5,184 bases of DNA from Acidobacteriota bacterium (lineage in GTDB: Bacteria; Acidobacteriota; Terriglobia; UBA7540; JAPUME01): positions 1-5,184 of the forward strand of contig JAPUME010000218.1 in NCBI GenBank assembly GCA_027294185.1, given 5' to 3'. This document shows positions 1 through 5,184 of the stretch, piece after piece. Position 1 is the stretch's first letter. Each line of letters opens with the position of its first letter. Under the pieces are notes generated by a model that saw only the letters and a program-made list of their open reading frames with translations, was not told where the DNA came from and did not search any database. A program made the translations under genes and the position numbers.

Positions 1-1239
1 GGCGAAGTAACTCGTCAAGAGTCCGAAAGCCAGAGTGGCCAGGAGCCCTATGTTCATCCAGGTTCCCGCCCGGTGTTCCTCCATTAACGATTTACGATTG
101 AGGAGCAGAAGGATCGCCACGACGACGACGGGCAAAATGCAGGCCTGAAATCCCTGTGAAAAAACCATCATGGCCGGAGGCCGCCTCTCCATGAACTGCA
201 TCCCGAAGCCGAAGAGGATTCCCACCAGTCCCAGAATGCGAAAGAGCGGGGAGCGGATATTTCTCGGCCGTCCCGTGAAGTCGGCGATCAGCCAGGGAGC
301 GATCAGAACGATGGGGAAGACGGTGGAAATGCCGGCGCTGGCCACGCCGACGATCAGGATGAAGGCGGCTGCCTTTCCGCCCAACGGCTCCATCATCCCG
401 ATCATGTCCACCGTGTCTCGTACCGAGGTGCCGCGTGTAAAGAGCGTGCCTGCGGCGACGGCCATGATCGCGGCGCTCAAGAACAGCATCATGGAGGAGG
501 AGACGACGGCGTCCCGCTGCGCCTGCTTGAGGTCGCCCGCACCCCAGCCCTTTTCGCTCACCACCACCGAGCGCATGATGAACACCGCCGCCGAGCAGGT
601 GGTTCCCGCAATGGCGGCGATCAAACCCAGTCCGCCGGCTTTTTCCGGCAGGCCCGGAATCAGACCTTCTGCGATCACGGACATCTCCGGGCGGACCATG
701 AAGAAGACCGTTACGAAACTCAGCCCCATCAGAATGACAAAAACCATGAGTATTTTTTCGAAGAGCTGATAACGGCCGTACCAGAACAATCCATAGAGTC
801 CGATGACCAGGGCGAAAGTAATCGGCAGGGTCCCCCAGCCTTCGCTGCCGAACAGCAGTCGCGTGCCTTCCCGGATCAGGTCGGCGACGATGCCCATGAT
901 GCCCATCAGGGACATCAACTCGCCCAGGATGAGCGCGATCATCAGGTAGAGAGCGATCAGCCATCCGCCGCGGATCTCGGTCCGGATACCGCGAAGCGAG
1001 GTTTTGCCGGTGACGAGGCTATAACGGTCGTAGGCGACAAGCATGATGTAGGTAAACAGGCAGGCGATCACCAGGACCCAGAACAGTTTCATGCCGTGCT
1101 CGGCGCCGGTGGTGGCCATGGTCGTGATGCTGCCCGTGCCGATGTTGTAGCCGATCAGGAAGAGGCCCGGACCGAACGAGGCGAGCACGAGGAAAAGTTT
1201 TCCGACACCCGTTTTTTTCTTCGCGGATTCAGCTTGCAC
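1..1239 (-). CDS. Nramp/MntH-superfamily membrane transporter, divergent, 3' end outside window
   Basis: This frame is open for 413 codons, from a GTG at 1239 to the window edge, with no stop; the C-terminus is missing. AGGAG lies 5 bases upstream of the GTG, and an in-frame TAG at 1272-1270 leaves no better start. The protein is almost entirely hydrophobic with about 11 membrane segments, roughly at residues 15-33, 50-70, 94-114, 138-153, 160-180, 205-225, 248-266, 290-314, 334-350, 357-380 and 395-412. Nramp (SLC11) landmarks are a GPG at the start of TM1 (23-25), the post-TM6 stretch, a TM8 resembling the Nramp SGQSST region (301-306), and the TM10 SQ (361-362) followed by Pro370. Canonical family members are proton-coupled Mn/Fe importers of about 410-440 residues. 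Here the TM1 DPGN motif reads GTGS (34-37), and the TM6 MPH motif reads SAA (216-218). Family membership is secure, but the substrate is unknown and canonical Mn/Fe transport should not be assumed. Confidence 0.85.
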   Translation of the reverse strand, partial: MQAESAKKKTGVGKLFLVLASFGPGLFLIGYNIGTGSITTMATTGAEHGMKLFWVLVIACLFTYIMLVAYDRYSLVTGKTSLRGIRTEIRGGWLIALYLMIALILGELMSLMGIMGIVADLIREGTRLLFGSEGWGTLPITFALVIGLYGLFWYGRYQLFEKILMVFVILMGLSFVTVFFMVRPEMSVIAEGLIPGLPEKAGGLGLIAAIAGTTCSAAVFIMRSVVVSEKGWGAGDLKQAQRDAVVSSSMMLFLSAAIMAVAAGTLFTRGTSVRDTVDMIGMMEPLGGKAAAFILIVGVASAGISTVFPIVLIAPWLIADFTGRPRNIRSPLFRILGLVGILFGFGMQFMERRPPAMMVFSQGFQACILPVVVVAILLLLNRKSLMEEHRAGTWMNIGLLATLAFGLLTSYFA

Positions 1240-1244
1240 ACGAT

Positions 1245-1249
1245 CTCCT
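1245..1249 (-). promoter_or_regulatory. Ribosome binding site fixing the GTG start of the Nramp-like gene
   Basis: The minus strand reads AGGAG at 1249-1245, then five bases, then GTG at 1239. No ATG, GTG or TTG lies in frame between the upstream TAG (1272-1270) and this GTG. The start is therefore well supported despite being non-ATG. Confidence 0.65.
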
Positions 1250-1275
1250 GGACAAAGTTTGGCGATTGCCTAAGA

Positions 1276-1304
1276 CTTATACCCGATTCTGCTATGTTCC
1301 GAAA
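1276..1304 (-). promoter_or_regulatory. Weak candidate promoter for the Nramp-like gene
   Basis: The 78-base gap between manC and the Nramp-like gene is AT-richer than its surroundings. On the minus strand it carries TATAAG at 1281-1276, a reasonable -10 hexamer, about 37 bases upstream of the GTG start. The region 16-18 bases further upstream (about 1298-1304) has only a poor match to a sigma-70 -35 box. A separate promoter is plausible because the spacing breaks the tight overlaps of the upstream genes, but read-through from manC is equally possible. Confidence 0.22.
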
Positions 1305-1317
1305 AGAAAAAACCGCT

Positions 1318-2424
1318 TCAGAACAACTCGTTCCGCCGCTTCTTTTTCAACTGCTCGACGATCCTGCCGACCTCCTGTGAGCGGTCCCGACGGCAGATGA
1401 GCAAGGCATCGGGAGTATCGACCACAATCAGGTCTTCGATTCCAATCGTGGCGACGAACTTCCCTTCGATGGATAAGGAAATGTAGTTACCCCTGGAGTC
1501 CAGGCTCAGATGCGAGGCGGGAAGGGCGTTGCCCCGGCGATCTTTTGGCCGGGTTTCGTACACCGCCGCCCAGCTTCCCACGTCGCTCCAACCGAGATCG
1601 CGAGGTATGGCATAGACGCGCGGCGCTTTCTCCATGACCCCGTAATCGACCGAGATTTTCTTGAGCCGGGGATAGATTCGCGCCAGAAGATTCCTGCCCG
1701 CGGGCTTTCCCCATCGACCGTCAATTTGGTCCAGCGCATTGGCCGTCGAGGGCAGGAACCGTGCCAGGTTTTTGAGAAACGTCGAAGCCCGCCACACGAA
1801 CATTCCTGCGTTCCATGCATATCGGCCCGAGGCCAGAAAGCGTTTGGCCGTTTTCAGGTCGGGCTTTTCGGTGAAGCGCTCCACCACTCGGACGTCCTTG
1901 CCGTAGGGGCTCGCGCCGGATGGTGAAAGTTTCAAGTACCCGAAACCGGTCTCGGGCTGAGAGGGAGGGATTCCCAGCAACACCGAGTTGCCTTCCGTCG
2001 CCGCCACGCGGCAGGCGGTGCGAATGGCCTGATGGAACGCCCGGACCTTCCCGATCAAATGATCGGAGGGCAGGACGACCATTATGGCTTTGGGGTTGGT
2101 GCGAATCAGCTCATGCGCGGCCAGCGCGATGGCCGCCGCGGTGTTGCGCTGTGCCGGCTCGGCGAGAATCTGTCGGCGTTCCAACTGCGGAAGCTGTTTG
2201 CGAACCGCCCGCACCTGTTTCTCGTAGGTGACGATCAGGATATTGCGGCGGAGTATCAATCCGTCGAGTCTCTTTACGGTCTGTTGAAGCAGCGATTCGC
2301 GGCCCAGAATGGTCAGGAACTGCTTGGGCCGGTCTCGACGGCTGAGGGGCCAAAAGCGCGTCCCCTGACCCCCGGCCAGAATAACGGCGTGGATGTTTTC
2401 CTTCGGAGGGTTTTTCGGTTTCAC
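1318..2424 (-). CDS. manC: Mannose-1-phosphate guanylyltransferase (GDP-mannose pyrophosphorylase), single-domain
   Basis: This cytoplasmic enzyme makes GDP-mannose from mannose-1-phosphate and GTP, feeding mannose- and fucose-containing glycans. The 368-residue protein opens with the nucleotidyltransferase signature around AGGQGTRFWPLSRR (17-30) plus RPKQF (32-36). It continues with EPAQRNTAAAI (89-99), the metal-binding PSDH (119-122), ETGFGYL (158-164), FTEKP (184-188), WNAGMFVW (204-211), VDYGVMEK (259-266) and GWSDVGSW (278-285). The C-terminal stretch 329-357 is also typical of the family. The usual bifunctional ManC/AlgA proteins are about 470 residues, with a C-terminal cupin isomerase domain. 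That domain is absent here, consistent with a separate manA next door. The start is GTG, overlapping the manA stop as GTGA, with only a weak GGTGG at 2439-2435, so translation is probably coupled to manA. The protein ends in a basic tail (KKKRRNELF). Confidence 0.95.
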   Translation of the reverse strand: MKPKNPPKENIHAVILAGGQGTRFWPLSRRDRPKQFLTILGRESLLQQTVKRLDGLILRRNILIVTYEKQVRAVRKQLPQLERRQILAEPAQRNTAAAIALAAHELIRTNPKAIMVVLPSDHLIGKVRAFHQAIRTACRVAATEGNSVLLGIPPSQPETGFGYLKLSPSGASPYGKDVRVVERFTEKPDLKTAKRFLASGRYAWNAGMFVWRASTFLKNLARFLPSTANALDQIDGRWGKPAGRNLLARIYPRLKKISVDYGVMEKAPRVYAIPRDLGWSDVGSWAAVYETRPKDRRGNALPASHLSLDSRGNYISLSIEGKFVATIGIEDLIVVDTPDALLICRRDRSQEVGRIVEQLKKKRRNELF

Positions 2425-3485
2425 AGTGAATAAACCACCGAGCGGATTTGGGACTCGCTCACTCCGCGGGCCCGGAGCGGTTCGACGAAATCCTTTTCGA
2501 GGTCCGGAACGTAGTAGCGTAGCATTTCACAGCGACCTTCGGGCATCAAGCGGCCCTCCGACATGCGCGGCGGCACCAGCCAGGTCTGGCCGGTGGCGAA
2601 GGGCAAGGGCCCGTTCGCCGTATGGAATTGTCCCTGCCCGCCCAGAAAAGTCAGGATTTCCACGCGCCTTTCCTCCGCAACGAGGGGCGCCTCCTTTTCG
2701 CAGGTCAGGTGCTCCACCCCAAAGTGCCGGCAGGCGACGAGGTAACGTCTGGAGCCGAAGGGCTCGGGAAAACGAAGCTCAGGCGTTGCGCCGGAACGCG
2801 GCAGGTCGAAGCGCATCACCGCCATGGCCTTTTCAAGGTGAAGCGGGCGCGGCTGGCCGTCGATTCCCACGCGACCGAAATCATCCAGCCGGTAAGTGAT
2901 ATCGGAGTTCTGTTCCACCTCGAACAACACCAGCGCAGGACCGATGGCGTGCAGCCGCCCCGGTGCGACCATAAAAGCTTCTCCTGGGTTGGGGCGGAGT
3001 TCGGGGATCAGGCTTTTCAGCGTCCCGGCCCGCGCGGCGGATTGCAACTGCTCGGGCGTGGCCCCGTCCTTCATTCCATATAGAATCCGGCCCTGAGGCG
3101 GGCAGTGGATGAAGTACCACATCTCCGCTTTGCCCGGAGTGTCGGGCTCATGCGCCTTCGCGTATTCGTCGTCCGGGTGAACCTGTAGCGAGAGCCAGTC
3201 ATCGGTCAGGATATATTTGGCGAGGATGGGGAAGCGCGGTTGCTGCCATGCGGTGCCGCACAAATCGCTTCCCAGTTCGCGTGTGGCGTCGGCCAGGGTC
3301 TTTCCCTTGAGCGGGCCGTCGGCAAATTTCGACTCGCCGTCGGTCATCCAGATTTCGCCCAGCTTCCGGTCGCCCTCCGGAAATCGGGGAAGGGAAGGGT
3401 GGGAATCCTTCCTCCCCCAGATTTTCTCCTTGAAGACGGGTTCGAGGCGCAGGGGAACGGTAGGCGGGGTCACGCGAGTCCTCAC
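2421..3485 (-). CDS. manA: Mannose-6-phosphate isomerase, class I (zinc cupin)
   Basis: This enzyme interconverts fructose-6-phosphate and mannose-6-phosphate, the entry step to GDP-mannose. Class I landmarks are the N-terminal LEPVFKEKIWG (14-24), GEIW (43-46), and zinc ligands Gln101 and His103 in the QVHPDD motif. Glu121 (in KAEMWY) and His179 (in GRLHAIG) complete the metal site. QNSDITYRLDDFGRVG (192-207) carries the conserved active-site arginine. At 354 residues it is somewhat longer than the Bacillus-type short enzymes (about 315), the extra length being C-terminal. The start is uncertain. GTG at 3485 overlaps the aminotransferase stop as GTGA but has no Shine-Dalgarno sequence. GTG at 3473 (residue 5) is preceded by GAGGA with 5 bases between, and gives a protein four residues shorter. 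I give the longer form because the same GTGA overlap recurs at the manA-manC junction; the shorter is about as likely. The catalytic assignment does not depend on this. Confidence 0.93.
   Translation of the reverse strand: MRTRVTPPTVPLRLEPVFKEKIWGRKDSHPSLPRFPEGDRKLGEIWMTDGESKFADGPLKGKTLADATRELGSDLCGTAWQQPRFPILAKYILTDDWLSLQVHPDDEYAKAHEPDTPGKAEMWYFIHCPPQGRILYGMKDGATPEQLQSAARAGTLKSLIPELRPNPGEAFMVAPGRLHAIGPALVLFEVEQNSDITYRLDDFGRVGIDGQPRPLHLEKAMAVMRFDLPRSGATPELRFPEPFGSRRYLVACRHFGVEHLTCEKEAPLVAEERRVEILTFLGGQGQFHTANGPLPFATGQTWLVPPRMSEGRLMPEGRCEMLRYYVPDLEKDFVEPLRARGVSESQIRSVVYSL
3479..3483 (-). promoter_or_regulatory. Candidate ribosome binding site for the alternative manA start at 3473
   Basis: GAGGA on the minus strand (3483-3479) overlaps the TGA of the aminotransferase (3484-3482) and lies 5 bases before an in-frame GTG at 3473. 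No purine-rich site precedes the outer GTG at 3485. This arrangement would let a terminating ribosome re-initiate directly on manA. Confidence 0.45.
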
Positions 3486-4654
3486 GACCGGCTGAAAAAG
3501 TCGCGTAGCCTTTTAAGGCCTTCGTCGATCAGCTCCTGGGAAGTGGCATAGGAGATGCGCACGTGGGCATCGGTGCCGAAGGCCTGTCCGGGGACCACGG
3601 CGACGTGAGCCTCTTCGAGGAGTTTTTGCGAAAGCGCCAGTGTGTCGGCGCCGTTTTTCGGGCCCAGATGCGCTCCGATGTTGGGATAGGCATAGAAAGC
3701 GCCCTGCGGCATGTTGCAGCTTACGCCAGGAATCGCGCGCAGCCCTTGAACGATCTTGTCCCGACGCTTACGGTACTCCGCGAGCATCGCTCCCACTGCG
3801 TCCTGTGGGCCGAGAAGCGCCTCGACGGCCGCCTTCTGGGCGATGGAATTGGGATTCGAGGTCGAATGGCTCTGGAGATTCAAGATGTGAGAGATGAGCT
3901 TGGGTTGCCCCATGACGAAGCCCACGCGCCATCCTGTCATCGCGTAGGTCTTCGACAGGGAGCCGACCAGCACCAGATTCTCCCGGTCGCCCGAAGCGCC
4001 GAGTGAAAACGGCGTGGCACCCTCATAGAGGAACCGGCAATAACACTCATCGGAGAGCAGCACCACGTTCCGTTTCTTCGCCAGAGCCAGGAGCTTTTCC
4101 ATTTCCGTGGGCTCGACGACAGCCCCGGTCGGGTTGTTCGGAGAGTTGACGATGATGAGTCTTGTTTTGGGCGTCAGGGCACGCTCGACCTGGTCCGCCG
4201 TCAAAACGAAGCCGTTGCTTTCGGCGGCCTCCACCAGCACGCATTTTCCGCCCGCGTAGTGGATGATGTCCTGAAAAGAGACCCAGAAGGGTGAGGGAAG
4301 AATCACCTCATCGCCGTTTTCGATGAGCGCCGAGACGGCTTCAAAGATGGCGTGTTTGCCGCCCACCGTCACCAGGCATTCTTCCACCTTGTAGTTGCTG
4401 TTGAAGTCCTGCGCGTGCCGCTTGATGAGGGCTTCCCTCAGCTCGCGCGTGCCGCCGCTCGGCGTGTACTTGGTGAAGTTGGCATCGAGCGCCCGGACAG
4501 CGGCCTGCTTGATGTTGTCCGGCGTGGGGAAGTCCGGTTCGCCGGCGCCGAAATCGAGCACGTCGACGCCTTCCGCTTTCAATTTTTGCGCTTTCTGCAA
4601 CACGACCATCGTCGATGAGGTCGTGATCCGTCCAATGCGTTGGCTGAATCGCAC
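3482..4654 (-). CDS. PLP-dependent class I aminotransferase, aspartate/prephenate aminotransferase type
   Basis: This cytoplasmic fold-type I aminotransferase has 390 residues, the usual family length. Visible motifs are GAGEPDFPTP (36-45), VGGKHA (97-102), the cofactor-stacking Trp124 in SPFWVSF, and NSPNNPTG (170-177) with Asn174 contacting PLP. Also present are SDECY (201-205) with Asp202 and Tyr205, the Schiff-base Lys235 in SLSKTYAMTGWR, Arg243 for the phosphate, and Arg366 for the substrate alpha-carboxylate. From memory it aligns nearly end to end with Thermus-type (subgroup I-beta) aspartate aminotransferases, so aspartate plus 2-oxoglutarate is the default reaction. Thr15 and Lys100 leave prephenate amination (tyrosine/phenylalanine synthesis) open. 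The GTG start overlaps the coaD TAG by one base and has a strong GGGAGG 6 bases upstream, inside the coaD 3' end. I leave the symbol empty because aspC/aspB/aat naming would imply a specificity not settled by sequence. Confidence 0.92.
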   Translation of the reverse strand: MRFSQRIGRITTSSTMVVLQKAQKLKAEGVDVLDFGAGEPDFPTPDNIKQAAVRALDANFTKYTPSGGTRELREALIKRHAQDFNSNYKVEECLVTVGGKHAIFEAVSALIENGDEVILPSPFWVSFQDIIHYAGGKCVLVEAAESNGFVLTADQVERALTPKTRLIIVNSPNNPTGAVVEPTEMEKLLALAKKRNVVLLSDECYCRFLYEGATPFSLGASGDRENLVLVGSLSKTYAMTGWRVGFVMGQPKLISHILNLQSHSTSNPNSIAQKAAVEALLGPQDAVGAMLAEYRKRRDKIVQGLRAIPGVSCNMPQGAFYAYPNIGAHLGPKNGADTLALSQKLLEEAHVAVVPGQAFGTDAHVRISYATSQELIDEGLKRLRDFFSRS

Positions 4655-5154
4655 TAACTTCCTCCCGTAACTGATGAAATCTTCTGACGCAATTTTTCCT
4701 CTACAAGCGGCGGGACTAAATCCTTGACCGAGCCGCCGTATTCGGCAATCTCTTTGACCAGACGCGAGCTGACATAGAGGTACGATTCAGCCGGCATCAG
4801 GAACACGGTTTCCACCTGTGGTTCGAGCTTATGATTCATCAGGGCCATCTGCAACTCGTATTCGAAGTCGGAAAAGGCGCGTATGCCGCGCAGCACCGCC
4901 GTGGCATTTTTCTGCGCCGCGTAGCTGACCAGCAAGCCCCTGAAAGTCTCAACCGAGACCTTCGGGATGCCGCGCGTTACCGCCTCCAGCATCTCCACCC
5001 GCTCGGCCACCGTGAACAGGGCATTTTTGTCCGGATTGGTCAGAACGCCCACCGTGAGATGGTCGAAAAGCCTGCTGCCGCGCTCGATCAAGTCCAGATG
5101 GCCGAGCGTCAGCGGGTCAAAGCTTCCCGGATAGATGGCTGTCCTTTTGCCCAT
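4654..5154 (-). CDS. coaD: Phosphopantetheine adenylyltransferase (PPAT)
   Basis: CoaD transfers AMP from ATP to 4'-phosphopantetheine, giving dephospho-CoA, the penultimate step of coenzyme A synthesis in the cytoplasm. The 166-residue protein matches the usual 155-170. It has the nucleotidyltransferase opening YPGSFDP (8-14) with the TLGH form of the HxGH site (16-19), and NPDKNALFTVAERVEML (40-56). The hallmark LRGIRAFSDFEYELQMALMN (88-107) and the ISSxxVKE-type motif YVSSRLVKEIAEYGG (127-141) follow. All expected catalytic segments are present. It starts with ATG at 5154 without a clear Shine-Dalgarno sequence. A TGA at 5158-5156 in another frame sits one base upstream, so translation may be coupled to a preceding gene. 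No other in-frame start exists between 5154 and the window end. The stop TAG shares one base with the downstream aminotransferase GTG. Confidence 0.97.
   Translation of the reverse strand: MGKRTAIYPGSFDPLTLGHLDLIERGSRLFDHLTVGVLTNPDKNALFTVAERVEMLEAVTRGIPKVSVETFRGLLVSYAAQKNATAVLRGIRAFSDFEYELQMALMNHKLEPQVETVFLMPAESYLYVSSRLVKEIAEYGGSVKDLVPPLVEEKLRQKISSVTGGS
4661..4666 (-). promoter_or_regulatory. Strong ribosome binding site of the aminotransferase, inside coaD
   Basis: GGGAGG at 4666-4661 on the minus strand sits 6 bases before the GTG at 4654. It is embedded in the last codons of coaD (the Thr-Gly-Gly-Ser end). It is the best Shine-Dalgarno match in the window and supports this GTG over later in-frame starts. 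Confidence 0.7.
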
Positions 5155-5155
5155 G

Positions 5156-5184
5156 TCATTTCGCGATGAATGGAGTCTTCGGCG
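5156..5184 (-). CDS. Possible 3' tail of the preceding operon gene (only about 8 codons visible)
   Basis: A minus-strand frame open from the window edge encodes PKTPFIAK and ends in TGA at 5158-5156, one base before the coaD ATG. Given the overlapping genes downstream, this could be the end of another operon member. In many bacteria the gene before coaD is rsmD (16S rRNA m2G966 methyltransferase), but eight residues cannot establish that. The stretch could also be untranslated leader. Confidence 0.25.

Noticed and set aside
170..769. A 199-codon plus-strand open frame antisense to the transporter
   Set aside because: It is Ser/Pro/Met/Lys-rich, low-complexity in character and has no domain. 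It is explained as a shadow of a GC-rich gene on the opposite strand.
92..964. A 290-codon minus-strand open frame inside the Nramp-like gene
   Set aside because: It is an alternative frame of the same strand with an Arg/Gly/His-rich composition and no recognisable motif. The overlapping frame gives a coherent 11-segment Nramp-like protein.
1302..1335. Rho-independent terminator after manC
   Set aside because: The stem is only 4 Watson-Crick pairs plus a G-U and a C-G pair, it includes the stop codon, and six bases separate it from the T-run. This is too weak to call.
1096..1380. A plus-strand open frame of 94 codons spanning the manC-transporter gap
   Set aside because: It is antisense to the ends of two well-supported genes, and no ribosome site or family motif is visible.
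1510..2433. Several plus- and minus-strand open frames of 75-138 codons inside manC
   Set aside because: All overlap a guanylyltransferase frame with a full set of catalytic motifs. Their compositions are Arg/Pro/Ala-rich and motif-free.
2393..3551. Plus-strand open frames of 60-168 codons antisense to manA
   Set aside because: They are shadows of the manA coding strand. The Arg/Pro/Ser-rich translations match no family I recognise.
3563..4670. Plus-strand open frames of 85-147 codons antisense to the aminotransferase
   Set aside because: They are opposite a complete, motif-rich aminotransferase and carry no independent coding evidence.
4831..5169. A 112-codon plus-strand open frame antisense to coaD
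   Set aside because: It is a mirror frame of coaD and has no recognisable domain.

Overview
The window comes from a GC-rich bacterial chromosome. Every supportable gene lies on the minus strand, so transcription runs from high to low coordinates. Three consecutive genes start with GTG, which fits a GC-rich genome. Nothing here fixes the phylum. The gene content is chromosomal and ordinary, and I see no phage, plasmid, insertion-sequence, CRISPR or tRNA/rRNA signal.

In transcription order, the right three quarters is a compact gene train. It begins with coaD (phosphopantetheine adenylyltransferase, 5154-4654). Next comes a class I aspartate/prephenate-type aminotransferase (4654-3482), then manA (class I mannose-6-phosphate isomerase, 3485-2421), then manC (mannose-1-phosphate guanylyltransferase, 2424-1318). 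Neighbours overlap by 1, 4 and 4 bases, so the four genes are probably cotranscribed and translationally coupled. At the right edge, a short open frame ends in TGA one base before the coaD ATG and may be the tail of another operon member.

manA and manC supply the first and last steps of GDP-mannose synthesis (fructose-6-P to mannose-6-P, and mannose-1-P to GDP-mannose). The phosphomannomutase that joins them is not in the window. coaD (coenzyme A) and the aminotransferase (amino-acid metabolism) are housekeeping genes with no direct pathway link to the mannose pair.

After a 78-base gap comes the left quarter (1239 to beyond base 1). It encodes an Nramp/MntH-superfamily membrane protein, cut by the window edge but visible through its eleventh membrane segment. 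Its fold-level signatures are clear, but the metal-binding motifs of canonical Nramp proteins are replaced in both TM1 and TM6. This is the most interesting observation here. I found no convincing new multi-gene system.
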